Shown piece by piece: positions 45,566 to 58,699 of a stretch of DNA of 64,000 bases. A program made the position numbers and the translations under genes. The notes beneath the pieces are model-generated. The model was not told the DNA's origin, searched no databases, and worked only from the letters and a program-made list of their open reading frames with translations. Positions within the stretch are counted from its first letter, which is position 1. Every line of letters begins with the position of its first letter. Source of the DNA: Cellulomonas sp. URHD0024 (GTDB lineage: Bacteria > Actinomycetota > Actinomycetes > Actinomycetales > Cellulomonadaceae); contig NZ_KE384505.1 in the NCBI RefSeq assembly GCF_000426185.1, positions 559,741 to 623,740 on the forward strand. Reading direction: 5' to 3'.

Positions 45566-46194
45566 CGCTTGACCGCCACCAGCAGTCCGTCCCCGGAGGG
45601 TAGGAGCGTCGAGACCAGTCGGTCGTCCGAGCGGACCACCCGCCCGACCTCACGGATGATCGTCGTGGTCTCGTCGCGTCGCGCCGGGTCGGCCACGCGG
45701 TCGTGCCAGAGCGCGTTGTCGACGGCCAGCACGCCGCCCGGCCGGAGCATGCGGACCGCCTGCTCGACGTACTGGGGGTAGCTCTCCTTGTCGGCGTCGA
45801 CGAACACCAGGTCGTACGCGCCGTCGGTGAGCCGGGGCAGCACGTCGATGGCTCGACCCGGGATCGTGCGCGTGCGGGTCGGCTTGACGCCCTCCTCGGC
45901 GAACGCCTCCTTGGCCGCGCGCTGGTGCTCGAGCTCGAGGTCGATCGTCGTGAGCACCCCGTCCGCCGGCATGCCGCGCAGCAGGTACAGGGACCCGACG
46001 CCGGCGCCCGTGCCGATCTCGACGACGGCGCGTGCGGACACGGCCGCGGCGAGCACGGTCAGTGCCGCACCCGAACCCGGCAGCACCGGCGTGCAGCCGA
46101 GCTGACCCGCACGCTCCCGGGCGCGCAGCAGGACGTCGTCCTCCGGCACGAACTCCTCGCAGTAGACCCAGCTCTGGGCCTTGTCGGTGGAGAT
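45562..46194 (-). CDS. O-methyltransferase (family 3; Rv1220c-like) with probable ATC start
   Basis: A class I SAM-dependent O-methyltransferase: VVEIGTGAGVGSLYLL (SAM motif I), LTTIDLELEH (acidic residue for ribose), YDLVFVDADKESYPQYVEQA (metal/SAM), LRPGGVLAVDNALWHDRVAD. Its place opposite sigE matches Rv1220c in M. tuberculosis. The conserved N-terminus (TDKAQSWVYCEEFVPEDD) begins upstream of the first normal start, a GTG at 46149 giving 195 aa. An AGGAGG at 46205-46200 lies five bases before ATC (46194-46192), where homologues would have ATG. An in-frame TAG overlaps the AGGAGG, so no longer form exists. The ATC form is 210 aa. Confidence 0.85.
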   Translation of the reverse strand: MSTDKAQSWVYCEEFVPEDDVLLRARERAGQLGCTPVLPGSGAALTVLAAAVSARAVVEIGTGAGVGSLYLLRGMPADGVLTTIDLELEHQRAAKEAFAEEGVKPTRTRTIPGRAIDVLPRLTDGAYDLVFVDADKESYPQYVEQAVRMLRPGGVLAVDNALWHDRVADPARRDETTTIIREVGRVVRSDDRLVSTLLPSGDGLLVAVKR

Positions 46195-46290
46195 GGCTGC
46201 CTCCTACGGGTATGGGCGGTCCTCGCCAGCGTAGTGGGGCGGTCGAACCCCGGGTGGGAGGTGTGCGGAGACGTCGGCTCCTCTGACGGC

Positions 46291-46317
46291 GGAAACCTTT
46301 CGCCCGTCCCGAGCGTT
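46291..46317 (+). promoter_or_regulatory. ECF-type (SigE-like) promoter of the sigE operon
   Basis: GGAAAC (46291-46296) and CGTT (46314-46317) are separated by 17 bases, matching the GGAAC/AAC to CGTT pattern recognised by SigE-type ECF factors. The transcript would start near 46324, ~40 bases before the sigE ATG. This supports autoregulation. Confidence 0.65.
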
Positions 46318-46364
46318 CCTTGAGTTCGAGCTCCACAGGTTTGCCTGGGAGACTGGTGGACGAC

Positions 46365-46997
46365 ATGGCTGACCGCGAGGAGACGTTCCCCGATGAGCAC
46401 CCGATGAGCACCGAGCCCGCCACCTGGCAGGCGCCGTCGTGGGAGGACATCGTCCGCGACCACTCGGCGCGGGTGTACCGGCTGGCCTATCGCCTCACCG
46501 GCAACAGGTTCGACGCCGAAGACCTCACGCAGGAGACGTTCGTCCGCGTGTTCCGCGCCCTGCACTCCTACCAGCCGGGCACGTTCGAGGGTTGGCTGCA
46601 CCGCATCACCACCAACCTCTTCCTCGACCAGGCTCGTCGTAAGCAGCGCATCCGTATCGACGCCATGGGCGAGGACACGGAGCGGTACGCGTCCGGTGAC
46701 CAGCTCGCGGCGCCGGAGCGCGCGTTCGAGCACGGCAACCTGGACCTCGACGTGCAGCGCGCCCTCGACGAGCTGCCGCCGGAGTACCGGGCGGCGGTCG
46801 TCCTGTGCGACATCGAGGGTCTGTCGTACGAGGAGATCGCGGTGACGCTCGGCATCAAGCTCGGCACGGTGCGTTCCCGGATCCACCGGGCCCGCGCCCG
46901 CCTGCGGGTGTCCCTCGAGCACCGCGCGCCCGAGGCTCTGAGCCTGCTCCCCGGGCTTTCCGACGACGAGGCGACGAGCGAGACGGTCCGGCGATGA
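46365..46997 (+). CDS. sigE: RNA polymerase ECF sigma factor SigE
   Basis: A 210-aa ECF sigma factor. Region 2 ([30 protein letters not shown], then [14 protein letters not shown]) binds core polymerase and the -10 element. Region 4 ([41 protein letters not shown]) binds -35. The order sigE-rseA-htrA-tatB and the divergent O-methyltransferase are as in M. tuberculosis Rv1220c-Rv1224, which identifies the SigE envelope-stress group. I use the ATG at 46365 (weak GGTGGA site); a later ATG at 46404 is possible. An ECF-type promoter precedes it. Confidence 0.93.
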   Translation: MADREETFPDEHPMSTEPATWQAPSWEDIVRDHSARVYRLAYRLTGNRFDAEDLTQETFVRVFRALHSYQPGTFEGWLHRITTNLFLDQARRKQRIRIDAMGEDTERYASGDQLAAPERAFEHGNLDLDVQRALDELPPEYRAAVVLCDIEGLSYEEIAVTLGIKLGTVRSRIHRARARLRVSLEHRAPEALSLLPGLSDDEATSETVRR

Positions 46998-47955
46998 CCG
47001 CGCACCTCGGCTCCCGGATCAGCGCTCTGGTCGACGGCCAGCTCAGCGTCACTGCCACGGAGCGCGCGCTGGCCCACGTGGCAGCCTGCCCGCTGTGCGC
47101 GGCGGAGCTGTGCGCCGCCCGCTCCGCGCGTGCCGCCCTCACGTCCGTCGACGAGCCGTGCCCGGCACCGGACCTGACCGCCCGGCTGCTCTCGCTGCCG
47201 GGCAGCGCACCCATCGACCAGGTCCGCAACGACCCGTTCGCCGCGCCCACGCCCGGATCTCGCTCGGAGCTCGCGTCGTACGGTGTGACGTCGCCCGGCG
47301 GGTGGCTCGGCCGCTCGAGCGTGCGTGGAGACCTGCGACAGAAGCGCGCGGGCGTCCGCCTCGTCGCCGGCTCGATGGCCGGGGTCGGCGCCGTCGCGGC
47401 GATGCTCTTCGTCCTGGGCGAGCGGCCGGCCGTCGTACCCACCAGCCAGCCCGGTGCCGACCTCGGACTGCTCGGCGGGGCGATCACGGACCGGCAGCCC
47501 GCGTCGTTCGACACCGGGCCCCGGTCCGCCGGGTCCGGCGCGATCTCCGTCGCCTGGCTGCAGGCGCACCGGTGGTCCTTCCCGACCGAGCTGCCCGAGG
47601 GCTGGACGGTGAGCGCCGTGCGCTGGTCCGGTGACCGAGACAGCGAGCTCGAGGTCGACGTGGTCGGCCCGGAGGGCTCCGTCGTCGTGACGGAGCAGCA
47701 GGGCCGCCTCGACACCGGCGCACTCGCGGGTGCGCCGACGAGCGAGGTCGGCGGGCGCGAGGTCTTCGTGCTCTCGTACGCGCCCTGGCACGTCGTCTGG
47801 CAGGCCGACTCGACCGTGGTGCAGGTGGTCGCCTCGGAGTCGAGCGGCTCCGCGGAGCAGCTTGTGGGAGCCTTTCCCGGCGGCGCCTTCGACGACGGCG
47901 TGCCCGCGCAGATCACGCGCGGCTGGGACACCGTGACAGGAGCTCTCGAACGACC

Positions 47956-47959
<4 letters not shown>
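46994..47959 (+). CDS. rseA: anti-sigma factor RseA (zinc-associated, membrane-anchored)
   Basis: A 321-aa anti-sigma factor. The N-terminal ZAS domain has His28-x3-Cys32-x2-Cys35 (HVAACPLC), which binds zinc and holds SigE. One weak membrane segment lies at ~126-143. The exterior C-terminal ~170 residues are a MucB-like sensing portion ([21 protein letters not shown]). Its ATG overlaps the sigE stop (ATGA), ensuring co-translation with its target. Mtb RseA is shorter, so the large outer domain is a lineage difference. Confidence 0.88.
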
Positions 47960-51694
<3,735 letters not shown>

Positions 51695-51704
51695 GGTGCA
51701 GGGC

Positions 51705-52775
51705 ATGGCCACGGAGGACGCCCACCCGCCCGCCGGCGCAGGCACCGCGCAGGCGCACGCGTTGGCTGCGGAGCCCGACGACGCAGGAGCCGTCGACAAG
51801 CCGAGTCTGGCGACGCGTGGCATGGCGTTCTGGGACTGGGTCAAGCACACGCGCCCGATGCGGGCGAACGCGCGGTTCGGGGCCCGCAGCGGGGGAGTGC
51901 TCACGGGCGGGATCGCCTACTCGACGTTGTTCTCCGTGTTCGCGGCGCTCACCATCGGTTACACGATCTTCATGAGGTTCCTGGGCGACAACGAGCTGCT
52001 GCGCGCGCAGATGCTCAAGTCCATCGACGACGCGCTACCGGGTCTGATCGACACAGGCGACGGCAGCGGCGGCGCCATCGACCCGGACGCGCTCGTCCTG
52101 AACACTCAGCTGACGCTCGCCAGCATCGTCGCCGCCGTCGTCCTCCTGCTCTCCGCCATCGCGGCCGTCGCTGCCCTGCGCCGAGCCGTCCGTGCGATGT
52201 TCGCGGACGACAACGTGAACGGCAACGGGATGCGCGGCAAGGTGCGCGAGCTCGGCGGGTTCGCCTGTTTCGCGCTCGCGTTCCTCGCCTCGGCCATCCT
52301 GACGATCGCCGTGACGTCCGCGACGCAGTGGGTGCTGGGCGCGCTGGGCCTGAGCGGGTACACGACGACGATCCTCACGGTGCTCGGGATCGCCGTCGGC
52401 TTCGTCGTCGACGCCACGGTGTTCGTCCTGATCGTGACCGTTCTCGCGGATCAGCACCCGGCCCGGAAGGACCTGGTGTGGGGGGCGACGTTCGCGGGCA
52501 TCGGGCTCGGTGTCGTGCGCCTGCTGGGGACCGCGGTCGTGGCGGGCAGCGTGCACAAGAACCCGCTCTTCACGTCGGTCATCGTGCTCGTCACGCTGCT
52601 GGTCTGGATCAACCTGCTCGCGCGCATCATCCTGCTGGTCGCGGCGTGGACCGCGGACCCGCCCTACGTGGACAAGCTGGCCCTGTCGCGCACGGCGGTG
52701 TCACGCCCGGCGGCGACGCGCCAGGAGGAAGGCACCCGCACCGAGCACCACGAGCCCGAGCGCCAGCCCCGCTAG
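51705..52775 (+). CDS. YihY/virulence factor BrkB family membrane protein
   Basis: A 356-aa protein with six hydrophobic segments. The family motif is at RSGGVLTGGIAYSTLFSVFAALTIG, and the later segments include ALGLSGYTTTILTVLGIAVGFVVDATVF and VHKNPLFTSVIVLVTLLVWINLLARIILLVAAWT. Function is uncertain; the E. coli homologue was once miscalled RNase BN. The ATG is seven bases after TAGGGT (51692-51697), so the transcript should be leaderless. The last 75 bases overlap the 3' end of the opposing beta-propeller gene. Confidence 0.9.
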   Translation: MATEDAHPPAGAGTAQAHALAAEPDDAGAVDKPSLATRGMAFWDWVKHTRPMRANARFGARSGGVLTGGIAYSTLFSVFAALTIGYTIFMRFLGDNELLRAQMLKSIDDALPGLIDTGDGSGGAIDPDALVLNTQLTLASIVAAVVLLLSAIAAVAALRRAVRAMFADDNVNGNGMRGKVRELGGFACFALAFLASAILTIAVTSATQWVLGALGLSGYTTTILTVLGIAVGFVVDATVFVLIVTVLADQHPARKDLVWGATFAGIGLGVVRLLGTAVVAGSVHKNPLFTSVIVLVTLLVWINLLARIILLVAAWTADPPYVDKLALSRTAVSRPAATRQEEGTRTEHHEPERQPR

Positions 52776-54131
52776 CGGCCCGGACGTGCTCCCGGTCGCG
52801 GACAGCTCGCCCCCCTCGGGAACGGCGGGGACGGCGGGCGTGGCCGTCGAGGTCGGGGTCGGGGTCTGGGTGGGGGTCGGCGTCGGGGTCGGTACGGCCG
52901 TCACGGTGAGGAGGGCCGACTCGGACGTGGTCCACTCGAACACCACGCTGTGCACGACCGCCCGGACCTGCAGACCGGAGTCCGCGAGGACCGGGTTCAG
53001 TGTCAGCGTGGTCCCGGACACGTCGGGTACCGGCGTCCAGGTCGCACCGTCGCGGCTGGTCTCCCAGGTCACGTCGGTCACGTCTCCGGTCGTCGTCACG
53101 GAGAACGTCGCGGCCTCACCCTCGACGAGGCTCACGTCGACCGGCGCGGTGACCGTCGGGCGCTCGAACGGGATGACCGTGTCGTTCGCCGCATCCGTCA
53201 CGTAGACCAGCCGCCCGTCGGGGGAGGCGTCGACGCCCTCGGACGACGGGTCGACGAGTGCGATCCCGCTGCGCAGGGGGTTGGCGAAGTTGACCACCTG
53301 GAGAGACGGCGTCGAGTTGGTGATGTACAGGCGGTCCCCGTCGGGGGAGACCGCGAGCGCGCGCGAGCCGGGCCCGACCGGCAGCGTCCTGGTCACGGTG
53401 TTGGTGTTGGGGTCGATCACCGAGACCGACGGGGTGCCCGAGTTGCCCACGTAGAGCTCGTCACGGACCGGGTTGTAGACGATGCCCCACGGGTTGTTGT
53501 CCACCGTGACCGTCGGCGGCGGGGGTGGGGGCGGCGCGGCGCACGTGAAGGTCGCGGTGTCGACCGCCTGCACGCCGTTCAGGTCGTACAGGGTCGCGTA
53601 GGCCGTGCCATGGGCGAGCGCGACACCGCGGGTCGGCGTCTGGAGCTCGCATCCCTGGGCCGCACCACCGGCCGCCGGGAACCGCGTGAACTGGCCGGTC
53701 GCGTTCGTCACGTAGACGAACGACGCGTCCGCGGCGATGCCGCTCGGGTTCCCGAGCGGCCCGAGCTGCGGGCTCACCGTTCCGGTGCTCGGGTCGACGA
53801 TGTCGAGCGAGCCGGGGATCGGACCCTCGCCGATGGCCGACGCGTACACCCGGGTGCCGTCGGGCGAGACGGTGACATCGAACGGCTTGGGCGACGTCGC
53901 GATCATGTCGACGACCGTGCCCGTCGCCGTGTCGATGACGCTCAGCGAGTTGCCGTCGGCGTTCGCGACGTACGCGCGGGAGCTGTCCGGCGAGAACGCC
54001 ACCCCAAGTGGACGGTCCCCGACGGGGATCGTCGGGCCGGGTGCTGCGACAGAAGGGGCGGGCGCGACGCCGACGGCGACGAGGGCCACGGCGCAGACGG
54101 CAAGGGCAGTGCGAAGACGACGGTCGGCCAT
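52701..54131 (-). CDS. YncE-like beta-propeller cell-surface protein with sortase-type signal
   Basis: A 476-aa secreted protein. The signal peptide covers residues 1-~30 (…ALVAVGVAPAPSVAA). YVTN/YncE-type propeller repeats follow (PLGVAFSPDSSRAYVANADGNSLSVIDTATGTVV and similar blades), then an Ig-like segment with a Pro-Thr spacer. The C-terminus is LSATG, a hydrophobic stretch and RRRRA, a sortase cell-wall-sorting signal of the LPXTG-like class. A Pro-rich loop (APPPPPPP) interrupts the propeller near the middle. The ATG at 54131 has AGGAGG. The function is probably adhesion or ligand binding; this is inference. Confidence 0.85.
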   Translation of the reverse strand: MADRRLRTALAVCAVALVAVGVAPAPSVAAPGPTIPVGDRPLGVAFSPDSSRAYVANADGNSLSVIDTATGTVVDMIATSPKPFDVTVSPDGTRVYASAIGEGPIPGSLDIVDPSTGTVSPQLGPLGNPSGIAADASFVYVTNATGQFTRFPAAGGAAQGCELQTPTRGVALAHGTAYATLYDLNGVQAVDTATFTCAAPPPPPPPTVTVDNNPWGIVYNPVRDELYVGNSGTPSVSVIDPNTNTVTRTLPVGPGSRALAVSPDGDRLYITNSTPSLQVVNFANPLRSGIALVDPSSEGVDASPDGRLVYVTDAANDTVIPFERPTVTAPVDVSLVEGEAATFSVTTTGDVTDVTWETSRDGATWTPVPDVSGTTLTLNPVLADSGLQVRAVVHSVVFEWTTSESALLTVTAVPTPTPTPTQTPTPTSTATPAVPAVPEGGELSATGSTSGPLAGLALGLVVLGAGAFLLARRRRA

Positions 54132-54167
54132 CACGCCTCCTGGTGCGGGGACTCGCACCGTATCAAG

Positions 54168-54935
54168 TCAGGGCGATCCGGGCGCCATCCGAGCGTGCAG
54201 CTCCGGGATTCGGGCGCTCAACCTCGCGAGCCGCGCGAGGGTCGAGGCCGGTTCACCGATCTCGCCGAGACGCAGCATCCCGGGGTCCCCGGCCCGTTGG
54301 CCTGCGGCGATACGGTCCGTCGCGGCGACGATCCGGACCGGGACGTGGTCCAGGAGGTCGCCGGCGCCGATCGATCCGTACCCGTCCGCGATGGTGCGTA
54401 GTCCGTCGACCATCTCGGCCGCGTCGGCCTCGGGGTGCAGCAGGGCGGAGTTCCACGCGTACATCGCCACGTCGTCCAACGGGACGCCCGGCCCGGCGAC
54501 GTCCCAGTCGAACACGCCCGCCAGCTCGTCACCGTCGAACGCGAGGTTGTAGATCGCCGTGTCGTGGTGGCAGACGATCTCCCCGGGCTCGAGCGCACGC
54601 TCGACGAACCGCCACCGGCGGGACTGCCGCGGGAACCCGGCCACCGCGGTGTGGAACGCCCGCAGCCAGCGCATGGCGGACCGCGTCTGGGCGGCTGAGG
54701 GCTGCTCCGTGCCGATGGCCAGCACATGCCCGGGCAGGAACGTGAGGATCTCGCGGCCACGGTCGTCGATGCCGAGCACCCGCGGAACCCTCTCGACGCC
54801 GGCCGCGGCGAGGAAGTCGAGCAGCTCGTGCACCGCCGGGGTCCAGGGGCCGGTCGGGCGGCGCACCGTGTCACCGACGCGGACCGCCCCACCCACGTTC
54901 CCGCCAGGCAGCGCGATCTCGGCGTCAGGCGTCAC
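54168..54935 (-). CDS. aminoglycoside phosphotransferase (APH) family protein
   Basis: A 255-aa kinase-fold protein. The Brenner motif is CHHDTAIYNLAF (catalytic Asp) and the metal-binding motif is VFDWDVAGPGVPLDDVA. The N-lobe is short (GGAVRVGDTVRRPTG). Chromosomal members of this family phosphorylate diverse small molecules. Nothing here shows aminoglycoside resistance. The start is GTG at 54935. It lies downstream of the sdh operon beyond a hairpin. Confidence 0.85.
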   Translation of the reverse strand: MTPDAEIALPGGNVGGAVRVGDTVRRPTGPWTPAVHELLDFLAAAGVERVPRVLGIDDRGREILTFLPGHVLAIGTEQPSAAQTRSAMRWLRAFHTAVAGFPRQSRRWRFVERALEPGEIVCHHDTAIYNLAFDGDELAGVFDWDVAGPGVPLDDVAMYAWNSALLHPEADAAEMVDGLRTIADGYGSIGAGDLLDHVPVRIVAATDRIAAGQRAGDPGMLRLGEIGEPASTLARLARLSARIPELHARMAPGSP

Positions 54936-54958
54936 GGCGGCGCTCCAGGACGGGCTCG

Positions 54959-54977
54959 GCGCGGCGGCCCGCCGCGC
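54959..54977 (-). terminator. hairpin after sdhB
   Basis: GCGCGGCG (54959-54966) pairs perfectly with CGCCGCGC (54970-54977) across a 3-base loop, ~64 bases past the sdhB stop and before the APH-family gene on the same strand. Confidence 0.5.
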
Positions 54978-55040
54978 GGCGACGATTCCGAGGATCTGCC
55001 GACGAATGGGCGGCGGATCCTCTGATTCTTGGCTGGCGGG

Positions 55041-55799
55041 TCAGAAGGCGCGCGTGATCATCGCGCGCTTGACCTCTTGGATCGCCTTCGTCACCTCGAT
55101 GCCGCGGGGGCACGCCTCGGTGCAGTTGAAGGTCGTGCGGCAGCGCCACACACCCTCCTTGTCGTTGAGGATCTCGAGGCGCTGGGTGCCGCCCTCGTCG
55201 CGACTGTCGAAGATGAACCGGTGCGCGTTCACGATCGCGGCGGGGCCGAAGTACTGCCCGTCGGTCCAGAACACGGGGCACGACGAGGTGCACGCCGCGC
55301 ACAGGATGCACTTGGTGGTGTCGTCGAACCGGGCGCGCTGCTCGGCGCTCTGCAGGCGCTCCTTGGAGGGCTCGGTCCCGGTCGTGATGAGGAACGGCAT
55401 GATCTCGCGGTAGGACGCGAAGAACGGCTCCATGTCGACGACGAGGTCCTTGATCACCGGGAGGCCCTTGATGGGCTCGACGATGATCGGCTTCTTGATG
55501 TCGAGGTCCTTGAGCAGCGTCTTGCAGGCCAGGCGGTTGCGGCCGTTGATCCGCATGGCGTCGGAGCCGCAGACCCCGTGGGCGCAGGAGCGGCGGAACG
55601 TCAGGGAGCCGTCCTCCTCCCACTTCACCTTGTGGAGCGCGTCCAGCACGCGGTCGGTGCCGTGCGCGCGCACCGTGAACTCGTCCCAGTACGGCTCGCC
55701 GGTGCCGTCGTCGCCGGGCAGGTACCGACGGACCTTGAGCGTGACGTCGAAGGACGGGATCGCGGGTGCGGCCGAGGGGGCGTCGAGGGTGGCGGTCAT
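55041..55799 (-). CDS. sdhB: succinate dehydrogenase iron-sulfur subunit
   Basis: The electron-transfer subunit of complex II, 252 aa. The 2Fe-2S cluster motif is SCAHGVCGSDAM with a later Cys in NRLACKTLL; the Asp in CGSD is as in E. coli. The 4Fe-4S motif is CILCAACTSSCPVF and the 3Fe-4S motif CTEACPRGI. It links the flavin of SdhA to quinone. Its ATG shares one base with the sdhA stop. It is last in the order sdhC-sdhD-sdhA-sdhB. Confidence 0.97.
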   Translation of the reverse strand: MTATLDAPSAAPAIPSFDVTLKVRRYLPGDDGTGEPYWDEFTVRAHGTDRVLDALHKVKWEEDGSLTFRRSCAHGVCGSDAMRINGRNRLACKTLLKDLDIKKPIIVEPIKGLPVIKDLVVDMEPFFASYREIMPFLITTGTEPSKERLQSAEQRARFDDTTKCILCAACTSSCPVFWTDGQYFGPAAIVNAHRFIFDSRDEGGTQRLEILNDKEGVWRCRTTFNCTEACPRGIEVTKAIQEVKRAMITRAF

Positions 55800-57649
55800 C
55801 AGTACTTGCGCTCCATCGGCTGGTAGCGGGTCACCGTGACGGGCTTGGAGCCCAGCACGAGCTGGTAGTCCTCGAACACGGTGGTGTGGGCGAACGCACC
55901 CTTGTGGTCGCCGTCGCCGTCCGTGCCCCACAGGCGGTGCCCCTTGACCGGCAGGGGTCGGCGGTACGCCATCGTGTGCAGCATGTAGTTCTTGTCGTCG
56001 CGGTCCGGGAAGTCCTCGCGGAAGTGCCCGCCACGGGACTCGTCCCGGTTCAGGGCGCCGACGACGACCGTCTCGGCGATGTCGAGCAGGAAGCCGAGCT
56101 CGACGGCCTCGAGCAGGTCGGTGTTGAACATCCGGCTCTTGTCCTGGACGCTCACGTGCCGGAACCGCTTCTGCAGGCTCTTGACGTCCTCGAGCGCCTG
56201 CGTGAGCGACTCCTTGGTGCGGAACACCTGGGCGTTGAGGTCCATCGACTCCTGCAGCGCCTTGCGCAGGTCCGCCACCCGCTCGCCGTCGGGCCGCGTC
56301 CGGATCTCCTCGAGGCCGGCGACGACGGAGTCGGCGGCGCCCTCGGGCAGCTCGACCCAGGACGCCTGGAGCGCGTACGCCGCCGCCGAGATGCCTGCCC
56401 GCTTGCCGAACACGTTGATGTCCAGCAGCGAGTTGGTGCCCAGGCGGTTGGAGCCGTGCACGCTCACGCACGCGACCTCGCCGGCGGCGTACAGGCCGCG
56501 GATGACGTCGGTCTGGTTGCGCAGGACCTCGGCCTCGATGTTGGTGGGAATGCCACCCATCGCGTAGTGGGCCGTGGGGTAGACGGGCACCGGCTCCGTG
56601 TACGGCTCGATGCCCAGGTAGGTGCGCGCGAACTCGGTGATGTCCGGCAGCTTGGCGTCGATGTGCGCCGGCTCGAGGTGGGTCAGGTCGAGCAGGACGT
56701 AGTCCTTGTTCGGGCCGGCGCCGCGGCCCTCGCGGACCTCGTTGGCCATCGACCGCGCCACGATGTCGCGGGGGGCCAGGTCCTTGATGGTGGGGGCGTA
56801 GCGCTCCATGAAGCGCTCGCCCTCGGAGTTGCGCAGGATGCCGCCCTCGCCGCGCGCCGCCTCGCTCAGCAGGATGCCGAGACCCGCCAGGCCGGTCGGG
56901 TGGAACTGGAAGAACTCCATGTCCTCCAACGGGATGCCGCGGCGGTACGCCAGCGCCATGCCGTCACCGGTGAGGGTGTGCGCGTTGCTCGTCGTCTTGA
57001 AGATCTTGCCCGCGCCGCCCGTGGCGATGACCACCGACTTGGCCTGGAAGACGTGGATCTCGCCGGTGGCCAGCTCGTAGGCGACGACGCCCGAGACGTT
57101 GACCTCCTCGCCCTCGGCAACGTGGCCGGCCGCGAGGTCGTGGTCCACCAGCAGGTCCAGCACGTAGAACTCGTTGAAGAACTCGACCTCGTTCTTCACG
57201 CACTGCTGGTAGAGCGTCTGCAGGATCATGTGGCCGGTGCGGTCCGCCGCGTAGCAGGACCGGCGGACGGCGGCCTCGCCGTGGTTGCGCGTGTGGCCGC
57301 CGAAGCGTCGCTGGTCGATCCTGCCCTCGGGCGTGCGGTTGAACGGCAGGCCCATCTTCTCCAGGTCGAGCACCGCGTCGATGGCCTCCTTGGCCATGAC
57401 CTCGGCGGCGTCCTGGTCGACCAGGTAGTCACCGCCCTTGACGGTGTCGAACGTGTGCCACTCCCAGTTGTCCTCCTCGACGTTGGCCAGTGCGGCGCAC
57501 ATGCCGCCCTGGGCCGCACCCGTGTGGGAGCGCGTCGGGTAGAGCTTGGAGATGACGGCCGTGCGTACGCGCGTGGAGGACTCGAGGGCGGCACGCATTC
57601 CTGCGCCGCCCGCGCCGACGATCACGACGTCGTACTGGTGGGTCTGCAT
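55799..57649 (-). CDS. sdhA: succinate dehydrogenase flavoprotein subunit
   Basis: The catalytic subunit of complex II, 616 aa. The FAD dinucleotide motif is [15 protein letters not shown] (residues 9-23). Covalent FAD attachment is at His42 in [10 protein letters not shown]. Substrate-site segments are [17 protein letters not shown] and the catalytic-Arg region (PRDIVARSM). The C-terminal helical domain is complete. It oxidises succinate to fumarate on the cytoplasmic face. The start ATG at 57649 lies 33 bases after sdhD, a longer extension being unsupported. Confidence 0.97.
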   Translation of the reverse strand: MQTHQYDVVIVGAGGAGMRAALESSTRVRTAVISKLYPTRSHTGAAQGGMCAALANVEEDNWEWHTFDTVKGGDYLVDQDAAEVMAKEAIDAVLDLEKMGLPFNRTPEGRIDQRRFGGHTRNHGEAAVRRSCYAADRTGHMILQTLYQQCVKNEVEFFNEFYVLDLLVDHDLAAGHVAEGEEVNVSGVVAYELATGEIHVFQAKSVVIATGGAGKIFKTTSNAHTLTGDGMALAYRRGIPLEDMEFFQFHPTGLAGLGILLSEAARGEGGILRNSEGERFMERYAPTIKDLAPRDIVARSMANEVREGRGAGPNKDYVLLDLTHLEPAHIDAKLPDITEFARTYLGIEPYTEPVPVYPTAHYAMGGIPTNIEAEVLRNQTDVIRGLYAAGEVACVSVHGSNRLGTNSLLDINVFGKRAGISAAAYALQASWVELPEGAADSVVAGLEEIRTRPDGERVADLRKALQESMDLNAQVFRTKESLTQALEDVKSLQKRFRHVSVQDKSRMFNTDLLEAVELGFLLDIAETVVVGALNRDESRGGHFREDFPDRDDKNYMLHTMAYRRPLPVKGHRLWGTDGDGDHKGAFAHTTVFEDYQLVLGSKPVTVTRYQPMERKY

Positions 57650-57681
57650 CGGGGTCGATGCCTTCCTTGTTCTTGGGGAGG

Positions 57682-58140
57682 TCAGGCGGTGCAGAACGAC
57701 GGCAGGAGGTCCGCCGGTGCGCCCGTCGGGCACGGGTCGAACGTGAAGATCACGAGCGTGCCCAGGACGACGACGACCATGAACGCGAGGTAGAGCAGGC
57801 ACTTGAGCGCGAGGCGCAGGCCGTCACGCTCGGCGTAGTCGTTGACGATCGTCCGCACACCGTTCGTGCCGTGGATCATCGCGAGCCACAGCATCAGCAG
57901 GTCCCAGACCTGCCAGAAGGGCGAGGCCCACTTCCCGGCGACGAAGCCGAAGTCGATCGCCTTGACGCCCTCGCCCGCGACCAGGTTGACGAACAGGTGC
58001 CCGAAGATCAGGACGAGCAGGATGACACCGGAAGCTCGCATGAAGACCCAGCCGTAGAGCTCGGTGTTGCCGCGGGTGGTCAGGCGGGCGGGACGCGCCC
58101 GCGGGGCACGAGGCGCCTTCGGGTCGGCGATGGCGCTCAT
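57682..58140 (-). CDS. sdhD: succinate dehydrogenase membrane anchor subunit
   Basis: A 152-aa protein with three membrane helices. It starts with a basic Pro/Ala-rich tail. [20 protein letters not shown] carries a candidate heme/quinone His, and [24 protein letters not shown] is the characteristic SdhD second helix and loop. It anchors SdhAB and helps form the quinone site. Its ATG shares a base with the sdhC stop. Confidence 0.92.
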   Translation of the reverse strand: MSAIADPKAPRAPRARPARLTTRGNTELYGWVFMRASGVILLVLIFGHLFVNLVAGEGVKAIDFGFVAGKWASPFWQVWDLLMLWLAMIHGTNGVRTIVNDYAERDGLRLALKCLLYLAFMVVVVLGTLVIFTFDPCPTGAPADLLPSFCTA

Positions 58141-58547
58141 CACTCGCCCCCGAACACGTGCATGAGGTGCCGGGGCAGGAAGCCGGCCATCGTCACGACG
58201 AACAGGCCGAGGACGATCCAGAGCATCAGGCGCTGGTACCTGGGGCCCTTGGCCCAGAAGTCCACCAGGATGATCCGGATGCCGTTGAACGCGTGGAACA
58301 CGATGGCGGCGACGAGCCCCGCCTCGCCGAGGCCCATGATCGGGTTCTTGTACGTGCCGATCACGCTGTTGTAGTCCTCGGGCGAGATGCGCACGAGGGC
58401 GGTGTCGAGGACGTGCACGAGGAGGAAGAAGAAGATCGCGACGCCCGTGACGCGGTGCGCGACCCACGACCACATGCCTTCTCGCCCTCGGTAGAGCGTC
58501 CCGGCGGGCGCTTTGCGCTTCACCGGCGCATCGGGCGCTGCGGACAC
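58140..58547 (-). CDS. sdhC: succinate dehydrogenase cytochrome b556 subunit
   Basis: A 135-aa protein with three membrane helices. TLYRGREGMWSWVAHRVTGVAIFFFLLVHVLDTALV matches the SdhC signature, with the Ser/Arg of the quinone site and the heme-ligating His. It heads the operon. The GTG start has AGGAGG six bases upstream. A TAGGGA -10 box (minus strand, 58592-58587) and an adjacent inverted repeat mark the likely promoter. Confidence 0.94.
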   Translation of the reverse strand: MSAAPDAPVKRKAPAGTLYRGREGMWSWVAHRVTGVAIFFFLLVHVLDTALVRISPEDYNSVIGTYKNPIMGLGEAGLVAAIVFHAFNGIRIILVDFWAKGPRYQRLMLWIVLGLFVVTMAGFLPRHLMHVFGGE

Positions 58548-58599
58548 TGGGGTCCTCCTGGCAAGTCAGAGGTGCGGACGACGGCGTCCCTAGACCACC

Positions 58600-58611
58600 T
58601 CACTGTAGTGA
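58600..58611. promoter_or_regulatory. inverted repeat in the sdhCDAB promoter
   Basis: TCACT-GT-AGTGA is a short perfect inverted repeat lying just upstream of the TAGGGA -10 box (58592-58587) on the minus strand, where -35 contacts would be made. It could bind a repressor, GntR-like in size. No matching regulator is in the window. Confidence 0.35.
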
Positions 58612-58699
58612 ACGACATCGACCACGACGCGACGTGGGGGGCCCGCTGTGAGGTACCGCACACGCGGACCTCCTGGGGCTGATCGCTAGCCTGACCCCT

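Noticed and set aside
54168-54935. Aminoglycoside resistance gene
   Set aside because: Only the kinase fold is visible; chromosomal APH-like proteins are common and no resistance-gene context or close signature is present.
55766-57793. 675-codon plus-strand open frame opposite sdhA/sdhB
   Set aside because: Composition (Val/Leu/Arg/Gln-rich, no motifs) is that of the complement of conserved sdh genes.
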